The notes beneath the pieces are model-generated. The model was not told where the DNA came from, searched no databases, and saw only the letters and a list, made by a program, of their open reading frames with translations. A stretch of 45,727 nt of DNA from Betaproteobacteria bacterium (GTDB taxonomy: Bacteria > Pseudomonadota > Gammaproteobacteria > Burkholderiales > Casimicrobiaceae). Location of the stretch: NCBI GenBank assembly GCA_005881895.1, contig VBCG01000056.1:1-45727 (forward strand). Direction: 5' to 3'. Below, in pieces: positions 33,877 to 42,335 of this stretch; within the stretch, counting starts at the first letter, position 1; each line of letters opens with the position of its first letter. Position numbers and translations under genes: made by a program.

Positions 33877-36494
33877 ATCTTGAGCTGATCGTACAACGCC
33901 GTTTCGAGCCGCAGCAATGCGTGCTCATCATACAGACGCGCGCCGTCGATCAAGAAGACATCCTCTGCGCGCTCGCCGAGCGTATTGATCTTCGCACTCG
34001 CAACGTTCACGTTCGCTTTCGCGAGCACGTAGGCAATTCGCGCGAGCAGCCCGGGCCGGTCTCCTGCAACAACTTCGAGGATATAGTGCGTTCCCTTGTC
34101 GTCGGGAAAAATCTGGATCTGCGGCGTCAGCGGGAAGTGCTTCAGCTGACGCGGAATGCGGCCCTCCACCGGCGCTTCGAGCGGCGGCTGCTCGGCCAAA
34201 CGTCGCGTCAATTCGAATTCGACGTACTGAATCGCCTCTCGATACGATGCGAGCGGGTTCGCGGGGTCGTGCACGGCGAACGTATCGAGCGCATAGCCAT
34301 GCCGCGTCGTATGGACCTTCGCTTCGAGAATCGACAGGCCGGCACGCCCGAAGAATCCGCAGACGCGGGCGAACAATTCCTTTTGGTCCGGTAGATAGAT
34401 GAGCACCTGCAGACCGGCGCCGTCGCGCGCAAGCCGCGCCTTGACGACCGGCTCCTTCCGCTCGACACGCCAGTACAAGTGACGGGCGTGCCACGCGATC
34501 TCATCGGCGGTGTGGCGCTGGAAATACGGCGTGTCCAGATGACGCCACAGCGCGCGCTCGGTTGCTTCGGGCACTGCATAGAGCCGCAGAAGACGCTTTG
34601 CCTCGGCCTGACGCGCCTCGATGCTGTCCTGAATCGTTTGCCACGCGCTTCCGCCGGCAAGCTCGGCCCGCGTCGCGTGAAAAAGATCTTCCAAGAGCTT
34701 GGCTTTCCAGGCGTTCCACACCCGCGGACTGGTGCCGCGGATGTCCGCCACCGTCAACAGGTACAAGGCAACCAGCCGCCGTTCATTCCCGATTTTCCGC
34801 GCAAATGCGGCGACCACGTCGGGATCGGCGATGTCCTGCTTTTGCGCAGTCGACGACATCGTCAGGTGATGCAGGACGAGCCAGGCGACGAGGTTCGCGT
34901 CCTCCTTGGGGATGGCGTGCTGGACACAAAAACGCAGCGCGTCGCGCGCGCCCTGGGTCGAATGATCACCGCCGCGTCCCTTCGCGATGTCATGAAACAG
35001 ACCGGCGATATAGAGCACTTCCTTGTGCTCGAAATCGGCGATCAGTCGCGAGCACAGCGGATACTCGTGCGCATGCTGCGCCTCGGTGAAGCGGCGCAGG
35101 TTGCGGATCACCATCAGGATGTGCTCGTCCACCGTGTAGACGTGGAAGAGGTCGTGTTGCATCTGTCCAACGATCCTGCCGAACGCCGGCAGGTACTCGC
35201 CCAGAACGCCAAACAGGTTCATGCGGCGGAGCTCGTGCGTCAGACCGCGTGGCTCGCGGAACATCTGCAGAAAGCGCGCGCGATTCGCGGGATCGCGCCG
35301 AAATGCGACGTCGATCCGATGCCGTTCGCGCCAGAGCGCCCGCAACGTACGCGCGGACATTCCGGTGAGCTCGGCGTGCCGTTGTAGCGTCAGGAACGCA
35401 TCGAGCATCGCCGCGGGCCGGCGGGCGAACAAATCATCGTGGCGCACATCGAGGAGCTCATCGACTCGCTGGAATTCGGCATCGATCGGTACCGGTTCGG
35501 TCGCCGCCGGATAGAGCCGCGCGTGAATGTTCTGCAGCAGAATCGTGTTCACCTGCCGCACGAGCTTGGCCGCACGGTAATAGTGTTGCATCAGTTGTTC
35601 GCTCGCTCTTCGTGTCGGCGTATCGGTCAGCATGACCTCGCGCGCCAATGCCGCTTGCTGGTCGAACACGAGCCGGTCCTCGCGCCGCGCAGCGAGATAA
35701 TGCAAACGCACGCGCAAGCCGCCAATGAAGCGCTCTTCTCTTGCGACGGCACGCGCCTCGGATGCCGTCATCAAGCCATGCCGCGCCAGATCGCGCCATG
35801 TCCTGCCCATGCCGGCGGCGCGTGCGATCCATAGCACCGACTGCAGGTCGCGCAATCCTCCCGGACTCTCCTTGACGTTGGGCTCGAGGTTGTATGCGGC
35901 GTCGTGATACTTCAAGTGGCGCTGCTGCTGCTCGAGCATTTTCGCAGCGAAGAACGCGCGCACGTCGAGCGCGTCGTCGAACATCCGGGAAAAGTGGCCG
36001 TACAGGCGGCGCGAGCCCGCGATATGACGATTCTCGAGGAGGCTCGTGCGTATCGTGACGTCGGCCTGCATTTCCGTTTTGCATTGGGCGAGCGTCCGGA
36101 CCGCGTGCGCAATCTCGAGTCCGATATCCCACAACGCTGCGAAGAAGCGCTCGACCGCCTGCTTGCCATCGTCGTCCGGATCCGCGGGCAGCAAGATCAC
36201 GACGTCGATATCGGAATGTGGAAACAGCTGGCCGCGACCGAATCCGCCAACGGCTACAAGCGAATACACAGACGGCATCGCCGCTTCCGACCAGACCGCA
36301 CGCAACACCCGATCGACGAGCCGCGCGTGCTCGCGCAACAGACGGCTGGTGTCGGGATCAGCGAAGAACGCTTGCTGCAAAGCGTGCCGCTGGCGCGCCA
36401 GTTCAGCGCGCCAGAATGCAATACGCGGGCGGGCGACAAGCGGCGTCTCGCATACCGCCGTATCGGCGGACGCGGTCTCGGGAACGTGGCTCAT
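33873..36494 (-). CDS. glnD: [protein-PII] uridylyltransferase / uridylyl-removing enzyme
   Basis: An 873-residue GlnD, the main nitrogen sensor that uridylylates PII when glutamine is low and removes the group when it is high. The nucleotidyltransferase motif GGFGRGQLFPHSDID is at residues 83-97 with the metal Asp pair. The HD phosphohydrolase motif is YIAGLFHDIAKGRGGDHS. Two ACT domains close the protein (LIYLPDQKELFARVCGFFGR and LEVVAGDRPGLLARIAYVLA). Length is normal. The last residues LETALYDQLKI are duplicated as an orphan fragment 2.7 kb to the left. It follows map with an 11-base gap. The sigma-54 operon in this window would be downstream of the same nitrogen signal, if NtrC-controlled (inference). 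Confidence 0.97.
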   Translation of the reverse strand: MSHVPETASADTAVCETPLVARPRIAFWRAELARQRHALQQAFFADPDTSRLLREHARLVDRVLRAVWSEAAMPSVYSLVAVGGFGRGQLFPHSDIDVVILLPADPDDDGKQAVERFFAALWDIGLEIAHAVRTLAQCKTEMQADVTIRTSLLENRHIAGSRRLYGHFSRMFDDALDVRAFFAAKMLEQQQRHLKYHDAAYNLEPNVKESPGGLRDLQSVLWIARAAGMGRTWRDLARHGLMTASEARAVAREERFIGGLRVRLHYLAARREDRLVFDQQAALAREVMLTDTPTRRASEQLMQHYYRAAKLVRQVNTILLQNIHARLYPAATEPVPIDAEFQRVDELLDVRHDDLFARRPAAMLDAFLTLQRHAELTGMSARTLRALWRERHRIDVAFRRDPANRARFLQMFREPRGLTHELRRMNLFGVLGEYLPAFGRIVGQMQHDLFHVYTVDEHILMVIRNLRRFTEAQHAHEYPLCSRLIADFEHKEVLYIAGLFHDIAKGRGGDHSTQGARDALRFCVQHAIPKEDANLVAWLVLHHLTMSSTAQKQDIADPDVVAAFARKIGNERRLVALYLLTVADIRGTSPRVWNAWKAKLLEDLFHATRAELAGGSAWQTIQDSIEARQAEAKRLLRLYAVPEATERALWRHLDTPYFQRHTADEIAWHARHLYWRVERKEPVVKARLARDGAGLQVLIYLPDQKELFARVCGFFGRAGLSILEAKVHTTRHGYALDTFAVHDPANPLASYREAIQYVEFELTRRLAEQPPLEAPVEGRIPRQLKHFPLTPQIQIFPDDKGTHYILEVVAGDRPGLLARIAYVLAKANVNVASAKINTLGERAEDVFLIDGARLYDEHALLRLETALYDQLKI
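33883..33908. repeat. right copy of the 26-bp direct repeat (inside glnD)
   Basis: Partner of 31193-31218; it lies within the last codons of intact glnD. See the orphan fragment entry for the comparison. Confidence 0.65.
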
Positions 36495-36505
36495 CGCCAG
36501 TGGGG

Positions 36506-37321
36506 TTAACTCGCCTGCGCGAGCGTCGGTTCAGGTGGCGGCGCCGGCGTACCGGCCGACTGCGTCATGATCTCGTACCCATCGTCGGTCACGAGCACCG
36601 TGTGCTCCCATTGCGCGGACAGCGAGTGGTCGGCGGTGACGATCGTCCAGCCGTCGGCCAGGCAGCGGATGCCGGGGCGTCCGGCATTGATCATCGGCTC
36701 GACGGTGAACACGATGCCCGGCTGCAGCTTATAGCCGGTCCCCGGGCGCCCGTAGTGCAACACCTGCGGCTCCTCGTGAAACTGTTTGCCGATGCCATGG
36801 CCGCAGAATTCGCGCACAACGGAGAAGCCGTGACTTTCGGCGAAGCGCTGAATCGCCGAACCGATATCGCCCAGATGCGCGCCCGGACGCACGGCACGGA
36901 TGCCGCGCCACATCGCTTCGTACGTGACTTCGACCAACCGCCGTGCCTGAATCGACGGCTTGCCTACGAAGAACATGCGGCTTGTGTCGCCGTGGTAACC
37001 GTTTTTGATCACCGTCACGTCGATGTTGACGATGTCGCCGTCCTTCAACTTCTTGTCGCCCGGAATCCCGTGGCAAACGACATGATTGACCGATGTGCAC
37101 AGCGACGCGGGGTAGGGGGTGTGTCCCGGTGGCGCATAGTTGAGTGTCGCCGGAATCGTTCCCTGTTCGTTGACCATGTAGTCGTGCGCAAGCGCATCGA
37201 TTTCCTGCGTTGTCACGCCCGCCTTAACGTGAGGCGTCAGGTAATCGAGGAGCTCGCCTCCGAGCCGGCCCGCTTCGCGCATGCCGGCAACGTCTTCCGG
37301 AGATTTTAAGGTGACAGACAT
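36506..37321 (-). CDS. map: methionine aminopeptidase, type I
   Basis: A 271-residue type I enzyme that removes the initiator methionine. The metal ligands are recognisable in GDIVNIDVTV (Asp), HGDTSRMF (Asp), GHGIGKQFHE (His) and in the TVEPMIN and SAQWEHTVLV stretches (Glu). The N-terminus MSVTLKSPEDVAGMREAGRL is standard. It lies between dapD and glnD on the same strand; map-glnD is a common betaproteobacterial pair. The extended C-terminal tail, TPAPPPEPTLAQAS, is a short low-complexity addition of no known role. Confidence 0.97.
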   Translation of the reverse strand: MSVTLKSPEDVAGMREAGRLGGELLDYLTPHVKAGVTTQEIDALAHDYMVNEQGTIPATLNYAPPGHTPYPASLCTSVNHVVCHGIPGDKKLKDGDIVNIDVTVIKNGYHGDTSRMFFVGKPSIQARRLVEVTYEAMWRGIRAVRPGAHLGDIGSAIQRFAESHGFSVVREFCGHGIGKQFHEEPQVLHYGRPGTGYKLQPGIVFTVEPMINAGRPGIRCLADGWTIVTADHSLSAQWEHTVLVTDDGYEIMTQSAGTPAPPPEPTLAQAS

Positions 37322-37329
37322 CGGGTCGT

Positions 37330-38160
37330 TTAGGCGCGCAGCAATTCGTTGATGGCGGTCTTCGCGCGCGTCTTGGCGTCAACCTGTTTGACAATGACGG
37401 CGCAATAAAGGCTGTGGCTCGCGTCGGAGGCCGGCAGGCTGCCCGCGACAACGACCGATCCGGCCGGGACGCGGCCGTAGGACACTTCCCCCGTCGTGCG
37501 GTTGTAGATCTTCGTGCTCTGCCCAATGTAGACGCCCATACCCAGCACGGAGTTCTCTTCGACGACGACGCCTTCGACGACTTCGGAGCGCGCGCCGATG
37601 AAGCAGTTATCCTCGATGATTGTCGGATTCGCTTGCAGCGGTTCGAGCACGCCGCCGATACCGACGCCGCCCGATAAATGGACGTTCTTGCCGATCTGCG
37701 CACACGAGCCGACGGTGACCCAAGTATCGATCATCGTCCCTTCGTCGACATAAGCGCGAATATTGACGAAAGAGGGCATCAGCACGACGTTTCGCGCGAC
37801 GAACGCCCCACGCCGCGCCACCGCGGGCGGAACGACACGCACGCCGGCTTTTTCGAATGCGGCCTCATCGAATTGCGCGAACTTCGTCGGCACCTTGTCG
37901 TAGAAGCGAAACGGCACGTGCGGGCCCGCCAGTCCGATCGGCATGTTGTCCGCGAGACGAAATGACAGCAGCACGGCCTTTTTGATCCACTGGTGCGTCG
38001 TCCACGCGCCGTCGCGCTTTTCGGCGACGCGCAAGCGCCCCGCATCGAGGTCATCGATGATGCGGGCGACGGCATCGCGCACCGCCGCAGGCGCGCCCGC
38101 GGGCGAAAGGTTCGCGCGCGATTCCCACGCGGCGTCGACGGTTTGCTGAAGGTCATCCAT
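37330..38160 (-). CDS. dapD: tetrahydrodipicolinate N-succinyltransferase
   Basis: A 276-residue left-handed beta-helix acyltransferase that transfers succinyl from succinyl-CoA to tetrahydrodipicolinate. Hexapeptide repeats are evident from [20 protein letters not shown] and [20 protein letters not shown] to [20 protein letters not shown]. Length and start ([18 protein letters not shown]) are typical. It acts as a trimer in the cytoplasm. The next steps are dapC (40160-41356) and dapE (26149-27288). In many relatives dapC and dapD are adjacent; here a LytTR two-component system separates them. A TAGAAT upstream is its probable -10. Confidence 0.97.
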   Translation of the reverse strand: MDDLQQTVDAAWESRANLSPAGAPAAVRDAVARIIDDLDAGRLRVAEKRDGAWTTHQWIKKAVLLSFRLADNMPIGLAGPHVPFRFYDKVPTKFAQFDEAAFEKAGVRVVPPAVARRGAFVARNVVLMPSFVNIRAYVDEGTMIDTWVTVGSCAQIGKNVHLSGGVGIGGVLEPLQANPTIIEDNCFIGARSEVVEGVVVEENSVLGMGVYIGQSTKIYNRTTGEVSYGRVPAGSVVVAGSLPASDASHSLYCAVIVKQVDAKTRAKTAINELLRA

Positions 38161-38177
38161 GGCGGCAACAGCACCAA

Positions 38178-38183
38178 ATTCTA
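38178..38183 (-). promoter_or_regulatory. extended -10 of the dapD promoter
   Basis: On the minus strand TGTGTAGAAT gives an extended -10 (TAGAAT 38183-38178) about 18 bases before the ATG at 38160. This allows dapD to be transcribed separately from the LytTR genes upstream. Confidence 0.4.
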
Positions 38184-38236
38184 CACACTGGGGTCAAACG
38201 CTCGATTTCCAAGAGCGGACCGCCGTCGGGACAACG

Positions 38237-38980
38237 CTACATTGATTTGAATCGGTGCGCGAAAGTCCGTGAGACAGTGAGCTTCTCCGGCCGCGAACGC
38301 AGCGTGATCACGGGCTGGTCGCGCCAGTCGCGCTCGACGCGCGCGATCGCGCGCAGATTGACGATCGTGCCGCGATGGATCTGCCAGAACGCCTCGGGAT
38401 CGAGCTCCTCGTAGAGCTCCTTGATCGGCTTCTTGATGAGCGCTTCGCCGCCGTCCGTGACGACCTTCGTATATTTGTCCTCAGCCTGAAAATAGACGAC
38501 GTCGGCGACTGCGATCATTTGCATTATCGAGCCGAGCGACGCGCGGATCCATTTGAGTGGCGTCGCTGCAATTTCCCGTTCGGCGAGCCGTGCGAGGAGC
38601 GCGCCCAAGTCGAGCGGAGGCGTCGCGAGCCTTGCCTTGACGCGCGTCACGACTTTCGCCATGCGCTCCGCTGTCACCGGCTTCAATACGTAATCGACGG
38701 CGCCTTCTTCGAACGCCGCCACCGCGTATTCGTCATAGGCGGTGACAAAGACGATGTGACACCTACCGCCCAGTCGTTGTGCAACATCGATGCCCGACAT
38801 CGCCGGCATGCGGATGTCGAGGAAGACAACATCCGGTTTCAGCTCCGCGATCAACGCGAGCGCCTGTTCGCCGGTTTCCGCTTCGCCGATGAGGTCGAGG
38901 TCCGGCCACGCATCGACGAGACGCGCTTTGAGCTGCGCGCGGAGCAGAGGTTCGTCTTCGGCGATGAGCGCGCGTGGCAC
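38237..38980 (-). CDS. LytTR-family response regulator
   Basis: A 247-residue response regulator. The receiver domain has the acidic pair EDE near the N-terminus (residues 8-10), the phosphoacceptor Asp in DVVFLDIRMP, and Lys in VDYVLKPVTAER. The C-terminal LytTR DNA-binding domain is seen at VVYFQAEDKYTKVVT, LEELDPEAFWQIHRGTIVNL and ITLRSRPEKLTVSRTF. The start is a GTG at 38980, 2 bases after the histidine kinase stop, so the two form a two-component operon of the AgrA/AlgR type. Target genes are not identifiable; LytTR proteins bind imperfect direct repeats. The operon sits between dapC and dapD. Confidence 0.94.
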   Translation of the reverse strand: MPRALIAEDEPLLRAQLKARLVDAWPDLDLIGEAETGEQALALIAELKPDVVFLDIRMPAMSGIDVAQRLGGRCHIVFVTAYDEYAVAAFEEGAVDYVLKPVTAERMAKVVTRVKARLATPPLDLGALLARLAEREIAATPLKWIRASLGSIMQMIAVADVVYFQAEDKYTKVVTDGGEALIKKPIKELYEELDPEAFWQIHRGTIVNLRAIARVERDWRDQPVITLRSRPEKLTVSRTFAHRFKSM

Positions 38981-38982
38981 AG

Positions 38983-40053
38983 CTATATGCGGAGTTCGTA
39001 CGGAAGCGCCAGCGTGGCGCGTGCGCCGTGCGGCACGAGAGACTCCAGTGTAAACCGGCCGCGCGAACCGTACAGCGCGGCCAGCCGCTCGCGGATATTC
39101 GAGAGTCCCACGCCTTGCTCTGCAGACGCGGCATCGCCAGTAAAGCCCTTTCCTGTATCCGATACGCTGACGACAACCGAATCGCCATCGCGGCGCGCGC
39201 TGAGCGTCACTGTTCCGCCGCCGGCAGCGGGTTCGATACCATGCTTGATTGCGTTTTCGACCAGGGAGATCAGTAAATTCGGTGGAAACGGGTGCGCTTC
39301 GAGCTCCGCCGGGATGTCGATCACAAAGCTCATCCGTCCGCCGATACGCATCTTCAGAACGTTGAGATAGGCCTCAGCCAGTTCGGTCTCCCTGCCGAGC
39401 GTCGTCGAGCTGGCGCGCAACTGCGGGAGCGCCGCGCGCAAATAGTCGATCAAATGTCCGAGGAGCGCGCTTGCTTCCTTGGGATTCGTCTCCGTCAAAT
39501 ACTGCACCGACGCCAGCGTGTTGAACAGAAAGTGCGGCTCGACCTGAGCTTGCATCAGCTTGAGCTCGGCCTCGATCGCCTGTTTTGACAGCAAGTGACG
39601 GTCGGCTTCGGCTTTCTGTAGCGCGGCGGCCGCGCGCGTCTCGCGAAATTTCACAAGGAAGATCAGGCTGATCAGCAGTCCGTTGAAGAACGCGGCGAAC
39701 ACGTTGTATGCGAAGGACATCATGTGCTGCTGCGCATATTCGAGTGAGTAGCGCTTGACCAGGATCACGAGCACGAGACCGATCAATGCGCCGATCGCCG
39801 ATGCCACAGCGAGGCGAATAATCGGCGAACGCTTGTCCCAGGGAGCGGCGACGTTGACGCAGTACGCGATCGCGAAGCCGTTCAACTGAACGGTGACAAA
39901 CGGATGCCAGAATGGCCGCGTGTCGTCGATCCACAGCACGGCCGCGATGCCGGTGTTGATCGCGGCAATCAGCAGAAACGTTTGCCAGTTGAAACGGAAG
40001 CCCTCGATCAGAGGGTAGTATCGACGGGACAAAGGTGGCGGTGTGAGCTCCAT
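38983..40053 (-). CDS. LytS-type sensor histidine kinase
   Basis: A 356-residue kinase. Four or so membrane segments fill the N-terminal 140 residues (WQTFLLIAAINTGIAAVLW, LNGFAIAYCVNVAAPW, LAVASAIGALIGLVLVIL, FAAFFNGLLISLIFLV). The dimerisation and phosphoacceptor segment has His in LMQAQVEPHFLFNTLASV, typical of the His_kinase/LytS group. The ATPase part shows LLISLVENAIKHGIE and DTGKGFTGD. ATG 40053 is used because the frame upstream lacks homology. No strong ribosome-binding site is seen. It pairs with the LytTR regulator directly downstream. The sensed signal is unknown. Confidence 0.93.
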   Translation of the reverse strand: MELTPPPLSRRYYPLIEGFRFNWQTFLLIAAINTGIAAVLWIDDTRPFWHPFVTVQLNGFAIAYCVNVAAPWDKRSPIIRLAVASAIGALIGLVLVILVKRYSLEYAQQHMMSFAYNVFAAFFNGLLISLIFLVKFRETRAAAALQKAEADRHLLSKQAIEAELKLMQAQVEPHFLFNTLASVQYLTETNPKEASALLGHLIDYLRAALPQLRASSTTLGRETELAEAYLNVLKMRIGGRMSFVIDIPAELEAHPFPPNLLISLVENAIKHGIEPAAGGGTVTLSARRDGDSVVVSVSDTGKGFTGDAASAEQGVGLSNIRERLAALYGSRGRFTLESLVPHGARATLALPYELRI

Positions 40054-40108
40054 GGGGACGAATATTAGGGTCGACCGGCGTTGATCGGGCGATCCGCCGA
40101 CGGAACGC

Positions 40109-40136
40109 CGCAATCGGCGACAAGAAGCCGATTGCG
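40109..40136 (-). terminator. hairpin between dapC and the histidine kinase
   Basis: CGCAATCGGC-N8-GCCGATTGCG is a perfect 10-bp stem, starting 23 bases past the dapC stop. It is not followed by a T-run, so it is either a weak terminator or a processing or protective structure that separates dapC expression from the LytTR genes. Confidence 0.45.
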
Positions 40137-40159
40137 ACCATGAGCCGCCGAAACCGCGC

Positions 40160-41356
40160 TCAAAACTGCCGCGCGAAGGCGACGATCCGGCCGATCGCTT
40201 CGGCGCACTCGACTTCATTGGCGACGAGCGCTATGCGAATGCGATTGCGGCCTGGATTCGAGCCGTGGGCATCTCGCGCCAGAAAGCTGCCGGGCAACAC
40301 CGTGACATTTTCTTCAGCGAGCAGACGCTGTGCAAAGACCGTATCGTCGATCGGCGTCTGCGCCCAGAGATAGAAAGCCGCATCGGGCATCGGGCACGAC
40401 AGCGCCTGTGCGAGCAGCGGTTGCAGCGTCGAAAATTTGCTGGCATATAGCGCGCGGTTGGCGCGCACATGTTCTTCGTCATTCCACGCCGCGATGCTGG
40501 CCGCCGCCACGGCGGGCGACATCGCCGAGCCATGATAGGTCCGGTACAACAGAAACGCTTTGATGAGATCGGCATCGCCCGCGACGTAGCCCGAGCGCAA
40601 GCCCGGCGCATTCGAGCGCTTCGACAAGCTGCCGAACACGGCCAGGCGTTTGAAATCCACGCGTCCGAGCGTCTGCGCCGCGGAGAGCGCGCCGAGCGGG
40701 GGCCGCGTCTCGTCGAAATAAACTTCGGAGTAGCACTCATCGGAGGCAATGACGAATCCATGTCGATCCGATAGCGCGAACAAGTTGCGCCAACCGTCGA
40801 GATCGAGCACGCGTCCGGTCGGGTTGTCCGGCGAGCATACATAGAGCAGCTGTGTACGCGCCCAGACGGCATCAGGAACCGTGCGCCACGAATGCGTAAA
40901 GCCGGATTCGGCGTCGGCGTTGACGCAATACGTTTCGGCGCCCGCGAGCAGCGCTGCGCCCTCGTAGATCTGATAAAACGGGTTGGGTACTACGACAGTC
41001 GCGTGAGGCCGGCTGGCATCGACGACGGTCTGCGCGAACGAGAACAAAGCCTCGCGGCTGCCCAGCACCGGCAATACCTGAGCCGCAGGATCGAGCGCCG
41101 ACGGATGATGTCGTGCCCGAAGCCAACGCGCGATCGCCTCGCGCAGCGAGATTGCACCAACTGTCGTGGGATAATGCGCGAGTCCCGTCGTCGCGCCCGC
41201 AGCGAGCGCATCGAGCACGAGCCGCGGGGTCGGATGGCGCGGCTCACCGATCGACAAGTTGATCGGCGGCTTTTTCGGATTCGGAACGACCGTCGACACA
41301 AGCGTGCGCAGCCGCTCGAACGGGTACGGCTGTAGAAGCGTCAATCGAGGATTCAA
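40160..41356 (-). CDS. dapC: succinyldiaminopimelate transaminase
   Basis: A 398-residue class I aminotransferase that converts N-succinyl-2-amino-6-ketopimelate to the succinyl-diaminopimelate used by DapE. Sequence marks: INLSIGEPRHPTP, VLPVLGSREALFSFAQ, CSPDNPTGRVLDL, SDECYSEVYF and the PLP lysine in FGSLSKRSNAPGLRSGY. The N-terminus MNPRLTLLQPYPFERLRTLV is the betaproteobacterial DapC form. It is divergent from the GspC-like gene. Confidence 0.94.
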   Translation of the reverse strand: MNPRLTLLQPYPFERLRTLVSTVVPNPKKPPINLSIGEPRHPTPRLVLDALAAGATTGLAHYPTTVGAISLREAIARWLRARHHPSALDPAAQVLPVLGSREALFSFAQTVVDASRPHATVVVPNPFYQIYEGAALLAGAETYCVNADAESGFTHSWRTVPDAVWARTQLLYVCSPDNPTGRVLDLDGWRNLFALSDRHGFVIASDECYSEVYFDETRPPLGALSAAQTLGRVDFKRLAVFGSLSKRSNAPGLRSGYVAGDADLIKAFLLYRTYHGSAMSPAVAAASIAAWNDEEHVRANRALYASKFSTLQPLLAQALSCPMPDAAFYLWAQTPIDDTVFAQRLLAEENVTVLPGSFLARDAHGSNPGRNRIRIALVANEVECAEAIGRIVAFARQF

Positions 41357-41431
41357 TGAGTCGAGGTCTTGGGGAACCGCGGCGATTATACCGGCGCGAA
41401 TTTCGAGATTCGGGATCGTGACGGTTCACCG

Positions 41432-42286
41432 ATGACGCCAATGTTCGCAGACACCGCACCCCCATCGCCTTCGCGTGGCTGGCGCGCGTTAGCGGTTGTT
41501 GCGACGCTGGCCGCCTTGACGCTGCTCGCGTTCGTGATTGCCTATTGGTTATGGCAACTTTTCGGTCCGCCGCGCGTGCATATTCCACCGGCAACGCCCG
41601 CCGATCCGGCGAGCGTTCTGCTTGCCTCAGGTCTGTTCACTCGCGGCGCTGCGAATTCCAACGCAACGACTGACGCGGCGCCGCAAGCGCTCGGCGGCGA
41701 CGCACGATTGCTCGGCGTGTTCGCCGAAGCGGATGATCGAGGTTACGCGTTGTTTCGCCTGTCCTCGGGGCCGAAGCTCGTTGCCGTTGGGCAGGAGATC
41801 GCGCCAGGCGCCACGTTGGCGGCCGTGCGCCCGGACGGAATCGTCGTTCGCGAAGCCGTCGGCGAACGGAGCATCGGCCTGCGCAATGCGCAGCCTAAGA
41901 CGGTCCCTGCGGCAACGGCGAAACAGGAAAAGACATCGGCATCGGCATCGAGGGCCGCGTGCTCACCACCTTCGGGCTTCAAAGGTCAGATCGTTGCGCT
42001 GAACGCCGAGCTCATGAATGGCTTGATCGCACAGCCCGACAGTTGGCGTGCGCTCCTCGAGCCCTCGACCGGCGCGCTCCTGGTGCGTGACGAAAGCGGG
42101 TTTGCGGCAATGCTGGGATTGAAGCGCGGCGATCGCATCGAACAGGCGAACGGCATCGCGCTTTTGTCGGCCGACGATGTCGTCAGCGCAGTGCTGCGGC
42201 CGCTTGTGTCGAATCAACCGGTTCGGTTAACGGGTTCCCGCGATGGGCAGCCCCGCGAGCTGTGGCTTCGCAATACCGCTTGCTAA
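41432..42286 (+). CDS. GspC-like protein with C-terminal PDZ-like domain (orphan)
   Basis: About 284 residues from ATG 41432 (ATG 41441 also possible). After a short cytoplasmic start there is one membrane span (ALAVVATLAALTLLAFVIAY). The periplasmic part has a homology-region-like segment (DARLLGVFAEADDRGYALF, VAVGQEIAPGATLAAVRPDG, VREAVGERSIGLR), a linker, and a C-terminal PDZ-like domain (MLGLKRGDRIEQANGI). This is the layout of GspC, the inner-membrane link to the secretin in type II secretion. No other gsp gene is nearby, so it may serve a locus elsewhere or act alone. Cys in the segment AACSPPSGF is unusual. It reads away from dapC. Confidence 0.7.
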   Translation: MTPMFADTAPPSPSRGWRALAVVATLAALTLLAFVIAYWLWQLFGPPRVHIPPATPADPASVLLASGLFTRGAANSNATTDAAPQALGGDARLLGVFAEADDRGYALFRLSSGPKLVAVGQEIAPGATLAAVRPDGIVVREAVGERSIGLRNAQPKTVPAATAKQEKTSASASRAACSPPSGFKGQIVALNAELMNGLIAQPDSWRALLEPSTGALLVRDESGFAAMLGLKRGDRIEQANGIALLSADDVVSAVLRPLVSNQPVRLTGSRDGQPRELWLRNTAC

Positions 42287-42288
42287 AG

Positions 42289-42327
42289 AAAGCTGAGGAA
42301 AACTGAGGGAAACTTAGGAAACTGCGG
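42289..42327. repeat. degenerate short tandem repeat after the GspC-like gene
   Basis: Four imperfect copies of an AAACTGAGG-like unit, 9-11 bases long, lie just after the GspC-like stop: AAAGCTGAGG, AAAACTGAGGG, AAACTTAGG and AAACTGCGG. It fills the 49-base gap to the gph stop. It resembles a slippage product and is AT-richer than the neighbours. No hairpin is formed. Confidence 0.55.
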
Positions 42328-42335
42328 AAACGTCG

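Noticed and set aside
40054-40218. Upstream extension of the histidine kinase
   Set aside because: The extra 55 codons overlap the end of dapC and the 10-bp hairpin and read as Arg/Ser-rich noise; homology starts at ATG 40053.
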